Of a stretch of DNA of 64,000 nt, positions 8,642-19,516 are shown in pieces. Numbering within the stretch: the stretch's first letter is position 1; every line of letters begins with the position of its first letter. Both the position numbers and the translations under genes were made by a program. The notes under the pieces are model-generated. The model had not been told where the DNA came from. It was given only the letters and a program-made list of their open reading frames with translations, and made no database searches. Source of the DNA: an uncultured Clostridia bacterium (GTDB taxonomy: Bacteria > Bacillota > Clostridia > TANB77 > CAG-508); NCBI GenBank assembly GCA_934167165.1, contig CAKPKG010000002.1:1-64000 (forward strand). The letters are read 5' to 3'.

Positions 8642-11600
8642 ATGAAAAAGAGAATTGCAAAGTGTGTATTATTAGTTGTATTTATTGCAATAGTTGTTTT
8701 TGCAATATTTAATATATACAAATGGGTTGTCTGTGGTAAACAAAGTATAAAAATAAGTACACCTAATAAAGCATTTACTAACAGCGATTTGTATGTTTCT
8801 GTTATTGCTCAAAAAGATAATGTTGATTTAGAAACAAAAACAAAAATCAAACTTGTAAATTCAAAAGGAAGGAAAGTAAGAAAAGCAAAGGTTTCATATG
8901 AAGGAAATAATGCAAAAATAAATGTTCCAAATATTGAAGCGGGCAATTACTTTATTGAAGCAAAAGTTTCTAGTAAAGAAGGAAAGGATACTATAAAAAA
9001 GGCAATATATATATCAGATGGGAACCAAGAAAATGTTACGATAACACTAGATAAAGGAATATATAAACCTCGGAGATGTAATAAAATTTAGAGCTTTACT
9101 TACAAATAAAGAAAATGATGAACCAATAACAAAAGATGCAAATATATGTATATACGATGGAAATGATAATAAGGTTTATAACCAAGATGTAAAAACTTCC
9201 GAATATGGAATTTTAAGTGGAGAATTTATTTTAGCAAATGAAGTAAATAGTGGAATTTATAAAATCGCCATAAAGACTAATACAAATGAAATAACAAAAA
9301 CATTTAAAGTAAATCCATATATAACTCCTAAATATGAAGTAAAAATAAGTTTTGACAAACAAAAATATTTGGTTGGAGATACTGCAACAATTAGTTTAAA
9401 TGCAAAATATTTTTTTGGTGAGGCTGTTTCAAATGCACAATATACAGTGTATATAGATGGAAAAGAATATCAAAAAATTACAGCAGATGAACAAGGGAAT
9501 GCAAGTATAAATTATGAAATAAAAGAGGCAAAAGAATATTTAGTAAAAGCTGAAGCAACAGATACTTCAAATTATTTTGTAGAAGAAACAAATAGTTTTG
9601 TTGCAGGTACAGATATATTTGAAATTGAGGTGCTTTCTGAATATGGTACCTTAGTGGCAGGAGAAAAAAATGATGTTTATGTATTTACATCAAATTCAGA
9701 TGGAACTCCTATAAAAACATATATTACAGTATCTTCTGACGACTATACAAAACAAGTTGCAACAGATGAAAATGGTATTGGTAAATTTTCAATAGATATT
9801 GATGAAAACGAAAACTATGATAAAATGAAAAAAATTAAAATAAGTGCAGTAAATATGAATGAAGAAAAAGTTCAAAAAGAGATATCTTTACCAATTCAAA
9901 CAAAGAAAATATTGATTTCTACAGATAAAGTTAAATATAAACAAGGAGAAGATATAAAAATAGATATATCTTCACCAATTGAAAATACAAGAAATATTTA
10001 TTTGTTTAAAAATGATAAATTATTAAAAATGATAAGTACTGATTCATCAGAAACTACTATTAATTTAAATGATGAATATGGACTAATAGATATATATGTA
10101 ACGCAAAATGGAAAGAATCAAAATTCATATAATTATAAGAGCAATTATAAAGATTATAATGTAATTTCATATAAGAAAACGATATTTATAAAGCCAACAA
10201 AAAAATTAAATATTAGTATAAACACGGACAGACAAGAATATAATCCAGGAGATAATATTTCTATATCATTTGGAACTAATGATGAAAACAACAATAGTGT
10301 AGATAGCGCACTTCTTGTTAGTATGTTAGATAATTCTGTTTTAAAACTAGCAAATAATGATTTATCTATAGATAATATAAAATTAGCTTTAGATGGGTTG
10401 AATTTTACAGATGAACTAGATGCAGCAACATTATATTCATGTATAGTTGATGATAAATCAGAACAAACAATAATGGCTTTACTATTAAAACAAAATGATC
10501 ATGATATAAATGTATCGGAAATGTCCATGTATAATAAGGATGTAGAACAAAAAGCAAAAATGAATTCAATTATAACTATTTTAATTATTGTAATTATAAA
10601 TATATCTTATGCATGTTATAAATTTCCTAAATTTAGAAATTTTATACAACACGGAACTAATTTAATAATTTACACAATTACAACAATTGAGTTTTTCCGA
10701 TGTATAATTGAAGAATATCTATGGAAAACTATTGAATTTTCATGGATTACTATTGGATTTGTAGCACTGGTATGTTTAGCAACATATATAGCTTGGATTT
10801 CAAAAGTAAATAAAAAGATTTTTAAAACATCTATTTCTATTATAATATCAGCACTTGTTTTCCTTCTATCAGTATTTTTAATAGAAACATTTGAAAAAGC
10901 AGGGGCAATAATATTAATAGTAATTGCTTTACTAGTTTTAATATTAGCAATAATATCAAAAATAAATGAAGTTAGAAAACTAAAATTTGATAAATTTATA
11001 AGAAAAATATCAAAAGGAATATTATATATATGTAAATATGCTGGAGCGCTAGTAATTTCTCTTATTATAGCAGAAATTTTCCAAGAAATAAGTGATATTG
11101 ATGAAATTGGAATGCCAGTAACTATATTAAGTTTATATTTCTTTAATTATTTATTTAATAAAAATGGTAAAGAAAAAGAAAATGAAAATACCCATAAAAT
11201 GTCTGCTAAATCATATGTGATATTAATTTTATCTGCAATAGGAGTATTAGCAATAATATGTTTTGTTTTATCATTTTTATCAAATGAACCATATTATATA
11301 ACAGAGAAAAATAGAGGATATTATGATGATGTTGTTTCACCAGATATGACATTTGTGACAGAAACGGAAACACCTTCAAAGAATTACTCAGGTGAAATAT
11401 CATCTATATTAGATAATATTATACAAGGTAATAAATCAAATGAAGAAATAAATAATAACGTTTCAGAAAATAATGAAACAACTACAGAAACAGTAGTTGA
11501 TGATAATATAAGAAATGTGTTTTTAGAGAGTATGTGTTTTATTCCAGAATTGATAACAACAAATGGAAATGCAAAATTAGATTTAAAATTAAGTGATAAT

Positions 11601-13571
11601 ATAACAACATGGACGATACAAACAGTAGGAAATACAAAGGATGGAAAAATTGGTTATGGAATATTAGACACAGTAAAAGTGTTTAAGGAATTCTTTGTGG
11701 ATTTTGAATTACCAAAAAATTTAATAGAAACAGACAAAGTAAGTATACCAGTAACGATATATAATTATACTGATAATGCACTTAATACAACTTTAAAAGT
11801 AAAAGAAGATAGTTGGTTTACATTAAGAGGTAGCAACAACATTAATGTAACAATAAGTGCAAATTCAACAAAAATGCTATATATACCTATTACAATATTG
11901 CAACATGGTAATTATAAATTTAGAGTAGAGGCAACAAGTAATTCTTTAACAGACATTGTAGAGAAGGAATTAACTGTAACACCTAAAGGATACAAAATAG
12001 AAAAAGTAATATCTACAGGAAATTTAAAAGATAATATATCAGAAGATATTTTAATACTAGATAATATAATAGAAAATACTGCCTCTGCTAAAGTTAAAAT
12101 ATATGCAAGTCCTATGGCTCAAAGTATAGAAGGTATGGAAAACATATTTAAAATGCCAACTGGATGCTTTGAACAAATTTCTTCAAGTTTATATCCAAAT
12201 ATATTAGCATTAAAATATTTAGAAGATAATGGGATAGTAAACGAAGAATTAAAAAGCAAAGCACTTAGATATATTTCAGCAGGATACCAAAAACTTTTAA
12301 CATATGAAGTAAGAGGAGAAAGTGGAGGATATTCACTATATGGATATTCTCCAGCAGAAACAGTATTAACAGCATATGGATTAATGGAATTAACAGATTT
12401 AAAAGAAGTTTACAAAGTAGATGATAATGTAATAAATAGAATGACTGACTTTTTATATGGAAAGCAAAACATAAACGGATCTTTCAATATAACAGGAAAT
12501 AGTATGGGCGGTGTAAATTCAAGAGAAACACTATCTATGAATGCATATATAATATGGGCTTTATCTGAAAGCGATGCAAACAATAATAAACTACAAAAAT
12601 CTGTAGATTATTTAAAAGATAAAACAGATAAAGTAGATGACAATTATACATTAGCATTAATTGCTAATACTTTAGCAAATGTTAAAGATAAGGAAGTGAA
12701 TAATGTAATTAAAAAACTAGTAAATAATATAAACTTAGATGGAAATAAAGCATATATTACTTCTAATGTAAGAGATTATTATGGGTCGACAGGTAATAGT
12801 CAAACAATTCAAACAGTTGCATTAACATCTATGGCATTATCTAAAACTTCAAAAAATGCAGATACAAATAAATTATTAATGAACTATATAATTAGTAAAA
12901 AAGATGTAAATGGAACATGGCATTCTACACAAGCTACAATACTATCATTAAAAGCATTAAATGAATTGAATCAAAAAAGCAAATTAGACAACCAATTAAT
13001 TACGGTAAAAATCAATTCTGATGAACAAAAAATAGAAACAAAAGGAAACGCATTAGACTTTTATGAACTAAAATTTAATAATCTAAAAAAAGAGAATAAA
13101 TTAAACATTAATTTAGAAAAAGGTAATGCATATTATGAAGTTGTAGAAGAATACTATGTGCCTTATGAAGATGTTAATAAATCTAAAGATAATATAGAAA
13201 TAGCAGTTGAAGCAAATAATAAGTTAAAAGTAAATAGCATTTTAGAAACAAAAGTAAAACTCATAAACAAGGGAAAGGACAATATAAAAAATGGAATGGT
13301 AAAAATATCTATACCGCAAGGTTTTGCAGTGTTAGAGGAAAGCTTAATGTTATTAAAAGAAAAGGGGATAATAGAGAAATATGAAACTTCATATACTACA
13401 GTAAATATTTATTTAAGAAATTTTGAAGCAAATCAGGTAGTAGATCTGAATATTAAATTTAGAGCAATGTATCCAGTAGAGATTACAGGGCTTGCAATAA
13501 GGGCTTATGATTATTACAATCCAGAAGTTGAAGGAAAATCAATGCCTATACAAATAGTAGTTAATGATTAA
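8642..13571 (+). CDS. Alpha-2-macroglobulin-like protein with internal membrane domain (one +1 CGG recoding site)
   Basis: Skipping the C of CGG at 9071 joins two frames into one protein of about 1642 aa. The join lies in an MG2-type segment, YKP-G-DVIKFRALL, where glycine is typical. The order is: N-terminal membrane helix, macroglobulin beta-domains, an unusual block of seven or eight hydrophobic segments (residues about 640-880), further MG domains, then an alpha-helical thioester-type domain. That domain contains TGCFEQ near residue 1175, comparable to the GCxEQ thioester motif. Bacterial members trap proteases at the cell surface or in the periplasm. The SD is GAAAGGGG before ATG 8642. 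The mid-protein membrane block is unusual for the family. Confidence 0.85.
9071..9074 (+). other. CGG +1 recoding site in the alpha-2-macroglobulin gene
   Basis: The zero frame reads CCT CGG; skipping the C gives CCT GGA GAT. Downstream of the shift the MG2-type segment continues to a full-length protein. The preceding codon is CCT and the base after CGG is A. Confidence 0.85.
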
Positions 13572-13605
13572 ATAAAATACTTAAAATAAAAGAATAACAT
13601 TAAAA

Positions 13606-13639
13606 ACATCTCATATATATTATGTATGAGGTGTTTTTT
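13606..13639 (+). terminator. Terminator of the alpha-2-macroglobulin gene, overlapping the cwlD ribosome binding site
   Basis: A 10-bp stem (13606-13615 with 13625-13634) is followed by a T-run. Its 3' arm contains GAGGTG, which is also the best Shine-Dalgarno sequence for the ATG at 13640, six bases further on. Confidence 0.8.
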
Positions 13640-14365
13640 ATGGTAGTAATAAGTAGAAAAAAGATAATATTTTGGGCGGGAATAATTGCAACATTTATGC
13701 TTTTGTATTCAATTACAGCATACAATGTAAATAATACAAAAAATAAAACTGTTGCAACAGTGGCTTTACCAGTAAATAATAAAGTGATTGTAATAGACGC
13801 AGGACATGGCGTTCCAGATGAAGGCGCTCAAAGTAGTAATGGAACAACCGAAGCAGAGAGTAATTTAAAAATAGCGTTAAAAGTGCAAAATTTACTAGAA
13901 CAATCTGGTGCAACTGTAATACTTACACGCTCAGATGAAAATGCAATATATGATTTGGACAGTAATACATTAAAACAAAAGAAGATATCAGACATTCACA
14001 ATAGAGTAAAAATAGGAAATGAATCAAGTGCAGATATATTTGTATCAATTCACTTGAACAAAATACCACAGCAACAATATTGGGGATGGCAAACATTTTA
14101 TAAACAAGAAAGCCCGGAAGGACAAAAATTAGCAACATGTATACAGAACAGCCTAAATCAAACAATACAAAAACAAAATGATAGAGTACCACTTAAAATA
14201 GATAATGTGTATATAATAAAACATGTAGAAATACCAATAAGTATAGTAGAATGTGGTTTCTTGTCAAATCCAGAAGAGGAACAACTATTACTAACAGATG
14301 ATTACCAAACAAAACTAGCATGGGGAATATATACAGGAATAATGGATTATTTTTATAATATGTGA
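13640..14365 (+). CDS. cwlD: N-acetylmuramoyl-L-alanine amidase CwlD-type
   Basis: I place the start at ATG 13640, preceded by GAGGTG, rather than ATG 13622, which lies inside the terminator hairpin. The 241-aa product has an N-terminal membrane anchor and an Amidase_3 domain. Zinc-ligand motifs are visible: DAGHG, the glutamate in TTEAESN, and SIHLN, with the late catalytic glutamate in IVECGF. CwlD cleaves stem peptides from muramic acid so that muramic lactam can form in the spore cortex, which fits the other sporulation genes here. A different cell-wall amidase role cannot be excluded from sequence alone. Confidence 0.85.
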   Translation: MVVISRKKIIFWAGIIATFMLLYSITAYNVNNTKNKTVATVALPVNNKVIVIDAGHGVPDEGAQSSNGTTEAESNLKIALKVQNLLEQSGATVILTRSDENAIYDLDSNTLKQKKISDIHNRVKIGNESSADIFVSIHLNKIPQQQYWGWQTFYKQESPEGQKLATCIQNSLNQTIQKQNDRVPLKIDNVYIIKHVEIPISIVECGFLSNPEEEQLLLTDDYQTKLAWGIYTGIMDYFYNM

Positions 14366-14374
14366 TAAAATAGC

Positions 14375-14407
14375 CCTGATGAAAAATGTTCATCAGGATT
14401 TTTTTTA
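14375..14407 (+). terminator. Terminator after cwlD
   Basis: An 8-bp stem CCTGATGA/TCATCAGG (14375-14382 with 14390-14397) is followed by a long T-run. Confidence 0.85.
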
Positions 14408-14420
14408 AAAGGATGAAGAT

Positions 14421-15782
14421 ATGAAAGATTATATTAATGTTATTGGTGGAGGATTAGCTGGCTGTGAAGCTGCTTATCAGATTGCTAAAAGAGGTATTAA
14501 AGTAAAATTATATGAGATGAAACCTAAAGTTTTTTCTCCTGCTCATTCTAACAATAATTTAGCAGAAATTGTTTGTAGTAACTCTTTTAAATCAAATGCA
14601 ATTACAAATGCTTGTGGATTATTAAAACAGGAATTAAGAGAACTTGACTCACTTCTTATAAGATGTGCTGATTTAACAGCTGTTCCAGCAGGACAAGCGT
14701 TAGCTGTAGATAGAGATGAATTTTCTAAATTAGTAACTAAAAGAATAAAAGAAAATGAAAATATAGAAATTATAAGGGAAGAATTTGTAGATGATTTAGA
14801 AAAAGATGCTATAACTATTATTGCAACAGGACCACTCACATCAGAGAAAATGACAGACCAAATTTTAAAAACAACCGGAGAAAACAAGTTATATTTTTAT
14901 GATGCAGCTGCACCAATTGTAGAAAAAGATAGTATAAATATGAATATAGCTTTTTATGGAGATAGATATTCACAAGAAAAGAAAAAAGAAGAAAGTATAG
15001 AAGAATGGAAAGAAAGATTAAAAAAACAAGAAGATACAAGCTATATAAATCTTCCGTTTAATGAAGAGGAATATTTAAAATTTTATAATGAACTTATAAA
15101 TGCAGAGGTTGTAACTCTACATGAATTTGAAAAAAGAGAGATCTTTGAAGGATGTATGCCAATAGAAGTAATGGCAAAAAGAGGAGAAGATACAATTAGA
15201 TTTGGACCATTAAAACCAGTTGGCTTTGATGATCCAAGAACAGGGAAAAGACCATATGCAATTGTGCAATTAAGACAAGATAATACTAGTGGTACATTAT
15301 ATAATTTAGTAGGATTTCAAACTAATTTAAAATTTGGAGAGCAAAAAAGAGTATTTTCTACGATACCGGGATTAGAAAATGCAGAGTTTATAAAATATGG
15401 TGTTATGCATAGAAATACATATATAAATTCTCCAAAATTGCTAAATAAAGAAGGCAATTTAAAGACTAATAATAATATTTTCTTTGCTGGACAAATAACA
15501 GGAGTAGAGGGATATGTAGAGTCAATTGCTTCTGGACTATTTGCAGGAATAAATGCAGTAAAAGAATTGAAAAAAGAGGAAAAAGTAATTTTTCCAAAAG
15601 AAACAGTAATAGGAGCATTAACAAACTATGTTTCTTCACCAAATGAGAAATTCCAACCAATGAATGCAAATTTTGGAATATTGCCACCATTAGAAGAAAA
15701 AATAAAAGATAAAAAGAAGAGGTATCAAAAATTGGCAGAAAGGTCGATTGAAGTTTGCAATAAAAAGAAATGTATGATATAA
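14421..15782 (+). CDS. trmFO: TrmFO, folate/FAD-dependent tRNA m5U54 methyltransferase
   Basis: This 453-aa flavoprotein makes 5-methyluridine at position 54 in the tRNA T-loop, using methylenetetrahydrofolate. It opens with the FAD-binding motif VIGGGLAGCEAAYQ and carries typical family segments such as SNSFKSNA, GPLKPVGFDDPRTG and a late GQITGVEGY. Length matches the family. The SD AAAAGGATG precedes ATG 14421. It follows a terminator and so is probably a separate transcript. No recoding site is present. Confidence 0.95.
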   Translation: MKDYINVIGGGLAGCEAAYQIAKRGIKVKLYEMKPKVFSPAHSNNNLAEIVCSNSFKSNAITNACGLLKQELRELDSLLIRCADLTAVPAGQALAVDRDEFSKLVTKRIKENENIEIIREEFVDDLEKDAITIIATGPLTSEKMTDQILKTTGENKLYFYDAAAPIVEKDSINMNIAFYGDRYSQEKKKEESIEEWKERLKKQEDTSYINLPFNEEEYLKFYNELINAEVVTLHEFEKREIFEGCMPIEVMAKRGEDTIRFGPLKPVGFDDPRTGKRPYAIVQLRQDNTSGTLYNLVGFQTNLKFGEQKRVFSTIPGLENAEFIKYGVMHRNTYINSPKLLNKEGNLKTNNNIFFAGQITGVEGYVESIASGLFAGINAVKELKKEEKVIFPKETVIGALTNYVSSPNEKFQPMNANFGILPPLEEKIKDKKKRYQKLAERSIEVCNKKKCMI

Positions 15783-15820
15783 TATACATGCTAATTATGT
15801 AAACCGAAACGGGGGTTTGT

Positions 15821-17515
15821 ATGGAAAAAGAAGTAAAAGACTTGTTTGAATATATGAAACAAGAAAAAAATAAATTGCAAAAGTTAGAAAAAGGACTTTT
15901 TGAATTAAAAAGTGAAAGAGACGGATTTACAGACGAAAACAGTGCATTTTATAAACAAGCAAAACAGGCATATGATGATAAATACAAAGAATATGATTCT
16001 TACAGAAAACAGGTTAAAGAGGGAATAAAAGCAAAGAAAACAAAAGCATTAGAAGTATATGCAAAAAAAATGGAGAAAATCGACAAAATTGATGCTAGGT
16101 TAAATGAAAAATATGATAAGATAAAGTCTACAAGAGAAGCGATGGAAGGTAAAAAGGCAAAATTAAAATGGTTAGAAAATACTTTGCCGACAGAAGGAAA
16201 AAATAATGAAGATAATAGAATGAAATTAGAAACATTAAAAGAAGATATTGAAAACATGGAAATTGAAATAAAGTCATTGGGTGCAGAAGCTATTGCAAAC
16301 CAAGAAATTTTAACCAAATTAGTTCCAAAAAATAAAAAGCCTTCAGAGTTTTATAAGGAGTTGCAGGAAGAATCTAAATTTATAAAATGTGTAGATTTTA
16401 TGAATTTAGATGAAACAGAGAAAATTTTTGAAGCAAAAAGAGTAGAGCCAAAAGTAGACCCAACAGTAAAATCAGGACCAAATACAAATTCAACAGTAAA
16501 ATCAGGACCAAATACAAATTCAACAGTGAAGTCAGGATCAAATACAAATCCAGCAGTAAAATCAGGGCCAAATACAAACACAGCAGTAAAATCAGGACCA
16601 AATACAAATTCAACAGTAAAATCAGGACTAAATACAAATTCAACAGTGAAGTCAGGATCAAATACAAATCCAGTAGTAAATACAGATTCAAATATAAACT
16701 CAACAACAGAACCAGAAGACCATAAATATGCTGTTATAATCAATGCAGAAAATGGAGCAGCAAGTTTCTTTGAAGAAAGAGATGGAATGTCAATTAAGGG
16801 ACAGTTTAAGTTGGACGATATTTTTAAACAGCCTAAAAAAATTAGAAAAGAAGCACTTAAATATATGAATGATAAGATAAATGGAAGCGGATTTAAATTA
16901 AAATTTAAAGAATTTAAAAAATTAAATCCAGCTATATTAAAAGTACTTATGGAGGCAGAACAACCACAATTATTATATAACTATATTACTGCAATAAAAA
17001 ATAAGAGTGATTTACCATTTGCGTATGATGCAGATTTGAAAAATCCAGAAAGTATTTCAAAAAAGACTTTATATAGATTAAATAATCAATTAATAAGAGA
17101 TAACAAAGATTTGAGTACAGACTTTAATGTTGTAAAAAATTTAAGATTAAAAAATGCTTTGAGCAAGTTATCTAAATTTAATGGAATAAAGGCTCTTCCA
17201 GGTAAAGTGAAACAAAGTTTTAAAAATGGAAAAGAAACAGTAGATACAGCAAAAGACTTAAAGAAAAAAGGAAAGAATACTGTAGAAAATATAGCTAAAA
17301 ACATAGAAACAAAATATGGACATATGGATGCAAATGAAGTAAAACAAAAAACAAATAGCGATACTAATGTAAAATTACAAGTTCCAGAAAATTTGTCTGA
17401 TAAATTAAAAAAAGAATTCCCTCCAATACAACCCAAAGGACTTACTATGTTAGCTGATCAACAAATACAACAACAAATACAACAACAAGGTATAGAAAAT
17501 AATGAACGTGTATAA
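15821..17515 (+). CDS. Uncharacterised coiled-coil protein with decapeptide repeats
   Basis: I do not recognise this 564-aa protein. Residues 1-200 are charged and strongly coiled-coil. Residues about 213-293 consist of eight near-identical 10-residue units of type TVKSGPNTNS, encoded by 30-bp repeats at about 16459-16700. Then comes a possibly folded part with a lysine-rich stretch and a Gln-rich end (QQIQQQIQQQ). No signal peptide or membrane helix is seen. A hairpin AAACC/GGTTT near 15796-15811 lies just before the start. The repeats are likely to vary in number between strains. Confidence 0.75.
   Translation: MEKEVKDLFEYMKQEKNKLQKLEKGLFELKSERDGFTDENSAFYKQAKQAYDDKYKEYDSYRKQVKEGIKAKKTKALEVYAKKMEKIDKIDARLNEKYDKIKSTREAMEGKKAKLKWLENTLPTEGKNNEDNRMKLETLKEDIENMEIEIKSLGAEAIANQEILTKLVPKNKKPSEFYKELQEESKFIKCVDFMNLDETEKIFEAKRVEPKVDPTVKSGPNTNSTVKSGPNTNSTVKSGSNTNPAVKSGPNTNTAVKSGPNTNSTVKSGLNTNSTVKSGSNTNPVVNTDSNINSTTEPEDHKYAVIINAENGAASFFEERDGMSIKGQFKLDDIFKQPKKIRKEALKYMNDKINGSGFKLKFKEFKKLNPAILKVLMEAEQPQLLYNYITAIKNKSDLPFAYDADLKNPESISKKTLYRLNNQLIRDNKDLSTDFNVVKNLRLKNALSKLSKFNGIKALPGKVKQSFKNGKETVDTAKDLKKKGKNTVENIAKNIETKYGHMDANEVKQKTNSDTNVKLQVPENLSDKLKKEFPPIQPKGLTMLADQQIQQQIQQQGIENNERV
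16459..16700 (+). repeat. 30-bp tandem repeats (about eight units) inside the coiled-coil gene
   Basis: In-frame 30-bp units encode TVKSGPNTNS variants. The units differ by only a few bases, which indicates recent duplication. Confidence 0.9.
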
Positions 17516-17526
17516 TAAATAATGAA

Positions 17527-17557
17527 AGCCACATGTTAATATGCATGTGGCTTTTTA
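17527..17557 (+). terminator. Terminator upstream of the dcw cluster
   Basis: A 9-bp stem AGCCACATG/CATGTGGCT is followed by TTTT. It separates the coiled-coil gene from mraZ. Confidence 0.85.
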
Positions 17558-17590
17558 TTGCAAAAAATTAAAAAAACTTTGCAAAAAGTA

Positions 17591-17617
17591 TTGCATTTTA
17601 TAACTTAATCGTATAAA
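17591..17617 (+). promoter_or_regulatory. Putative mraZ promoter
   Basis: TTGCAT at 17591 and TATAAA at 17612 have a 15-base spacer. The position directly before the MraZ boxes fits a dcw promoter, though the spacer is short. Confidence 0.45.
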
Positions 17618-17625
17618 ATATGTTC

Positions 17626-17656
17626 AAAGTGGAGCGAAGTGGAGGAAAGTGGAATA
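17626..17656 (+). promoter_or_regulatory. MraZ operator: three AAGTGG boxes at 10-bp spacing
   Basis: Three direct repeats of AAGTGGA occur at 10-bp intervals (GTGG at 17629, 17639 and 17649). MraZ proteins are known to bind GTGG-type direct repeats before their own gene, so the cluster is probably autoregulated. Confidence 0.75.
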
Positions 17657-17679
17657 AAAATCCTCAAAAGTGAAAAGAG

Positions 17680-18121
17680 GTGGAACATTTGTTAATAGGC
17701 GAATATGAGCACTCAATTGATACAAAAGGTAGACTTATAATGCCTTCTAAATTAAAAGAAGACATTGGAGAAAAGTTTGTTATAACACAAGGCCTAGATG
17801 GATGCTTGTTTGTATATTCGCGGAAACGAATGGAAAAACTTCGAAGAAAAATTAAGAACATTTCCACTTACAAATAAAGACGCAAGAGCATTAAAAAGAT
17901 TTTTTTTAGCAAGAGCTACTGAATGTGAATTAGATAAACAAGGAAGATTTTTAATAAACAGCAATTTAAGAGAGTTTGCAGGACTAGAAAAAGAAGTAGT
18001 TATAATTGGTGTGTTAGACAAAATAGAAATTTGGAGCAAAGAGAAATGGCTTAAATATAGCGAAGAAGAAAATCTAGCAGCTGATGAAATTGCAGAAAGA
18101 ATAGAGAATTTAGGTATATAA
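17680..18121 (+). CDS. mraZ: MraZ transcriptional regulator (one +1 CGG recoding site)
   Basis: Skipping the C of CGG at 17821 joins residues 1-47 to the remaining 99, giving 146 aa, the normal MraZ length. Both AbrB-like halves are present: GEYEHSIDTKGR near the N-terminus and ATECELDKQGR in the second half. The start is GTG 17680 after AAGAGG. MraZ is the DNA-binding regulator of the dcw operon and its operator boxes lie just upstream. Read without the shift it would stop after about 65 residues and lose the second domain. Confidence 0.9.
17821..17824 (+). other. CGG +1 recoding site in mraZ
   Basis: The zero frame reads TCG CGG; skipping the C gives TCG GGA AAC GAA TGG, continuing into the conserved EW-containing helix of MraZ. 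The preceding codon is TCG and the next base is A. Confidence 0.85.
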
Positions 18122-18481
18122 CTTGAAAAAGTTTATATAAAACACAAAAGATAAAAACAAGATACGAAAGATTAAATTATTAAATACAAAAGAAAGAAAA
18201 AAATACTAAAGAAAAGAAATACAAAAGATAAAAAGTACTAAAGAAAACTAGTACAAAAGAGGAATTTGAAAAACACTAAAGAAAACATTCTAAGAATAAA
18301 TTACACAAAAGATTATGGTTATAGTTTACTTTTAAAGTAAATTTATATACATACAAAAGAAAAAATATTAAGTACAAAAGATATGAAAACGACTTTTAAG
18401 AGGGGTTGTAAAAAAACATACAAAAGATAAAATGGCAAAAGCCAAAAGAAACAAATGAATTATTATAAACAAAAGAGGAAG
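18122..18481 (+). repeat. A-rich spacer with nine ACAAAAGA motifs between mraZ and rsmH
   Basis: This 360-base stretch holds no ORF. It contains ACAAAAGA nine times at irregular spacing, plus related ACTAAAGAAA copies. It lies inside the dcw transcript between mraZ and rsmH. It looks like a low-complexity leader or a set of binding sites for a protein or RNA; the function is unknown. Confidence 0.6.
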
Positions 18482-18527
18482 ACAGTTGGTACATATTTTT
18501 TACCAACTGTTTAATGCTATTTTTTTA
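18482..18527 (+). terminator. Hairpin and T-run before rsmH (possible attenuator)
   Basis: A 10-bp stem ACAGTTGGTA/TACCAACTGT (18482-18491 with 18501-18510) is followed, after a short gap, by a run of seven T. It sits 14 bases before the rsmH start, inside the presumed operon, so attenuation is possible. Confidence 0.5.
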
Positions 18528-18540
18528 GTTGAGGTTTAAA

Positions 18541-19482
18541 TTGGAAAAGATAGAATTTAATCATGTATCAGTATTACTAAACGAATGTATAGAAAATTTA
18601 AATATAAAACCAGATGGAATATATGTAGATGGAACAATGGGCGGTGCTGGACATAGCTTGGAAATAGTAAAAAAACTTTCCCCCAAAGGCATGCTTATTG
18701 GAATAGACAGAGATGAAGAAGCTTTAGCAGTTGCAAAAGAAAGATTAAAAGACTTTAGTAATGTAAAATATGTACATGATAATCATGACAATATAGATGA
18801 AATAATTAAAAATCTAAATTTGAAGGGTGTAGATGGAATTCTATTAGATTTAGGTGTTTCTTCCTATCAAATAGATGAAAAAACAAGAGGTTTTACTTAT
18901 ATGAATGATGGGCCATTAGACATGAGAATGGATAAATCTCAAGAACTCACAGCTGAATATATAGTAAATAATTATAAAGAACAGGAATTAGCAAGAATAA
19001 TATTTGAGTATGGAGAAGAAAAGTTTTCTAGAAAAATTGCAAAAAATATTTGTGAATATAGAAGCAATAAAAAAATAGAAACAACATCAGAATTAGTAAA
19101 AATAATAGAAAAAAGTATACCAGGAAAGTTTAGAGAAAAAAATTCTCATCCGGCAAAAAGAACATTTCAGGCAATACGTATAGAAGTGAATAACGAAATA
19201 GAGCCATTATATAATACAGTTAAAAATTCAATTAATGCTTTGAACAGCAAAGGAAGACTATGTGTAATAACTTTCCATTCGCTAGAAGACAGAATGGTAA
19301 AAAAAGCATATGTAGATGCAGAGGGAAAATGTACTTGTCCAAAGGATTTACCATATTGTGTGTGCGGAAATGTAAGTTTGGGTAAGATAATAAATAAAAA
19401 ACCAATTCTACCAACAGAAAAAGAAATGCAAGAGAATTCAAGAAGTAGAAGTGCAAAATTAAGAGTGTTTGAAAAAATATAA
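18541..19482 (+). CDS. rsmH: RsmH (MraW), 16S rRNA C1402 N4-methyltransferase
   Basis: I place the start at TTG 18541, which has GAGG 6 bases upstream, rather than TTG 18529. The 313-aa product has the SAM-binding motif [10 protein letters not shown], the [10 protein letters not shown] segment, [14 protein letters not shown] and a C-terminal [11 protein letters not shown]. All are typical of RsmH, which methylates C1402 in the ribosomal P site. It is the standard second gene of the dcw cluster. No recoding site is present. Confidence 0.95.
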   Translation: MEKIEFNHVSVLLNECIENLNIKPDGIYVDGTMGGAGHSLEIVKKLSPKGMLIGIDRDEEALAVAKERLKDFSNVKYVHDNHDNIDEIIKNLNLKGVDGILLDLGVSSYQIDEKTRGFTYMNDGPLDMRMDKSQELTAEYIVNNYKEQELARIIFEYGEEKFSRKIAKNICEYRSNKKIETTSELVKIIEKSIPGKFREKNSHPAKRTFQAIRIEVNNEIEPLYNTVKNSINALNSKGRLCVITFHSLEDRMVKKAYVDAEGKCTCPKDLPYCVCGNVSLGKIINKKPILPTEKEMQENSRSRSAKLRVFEKI

Positions 19483-19516
19483 AATATATTATAAATTTTG
19501 AAGGGGGTGTATAAAA

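Noticed and set aside
16351..16743. Minus-strand ORF with repeated FDPDFTVEFVF units
   Set aside because: It is the antisense of the 30-bp repeats in the coiled-coil gene.
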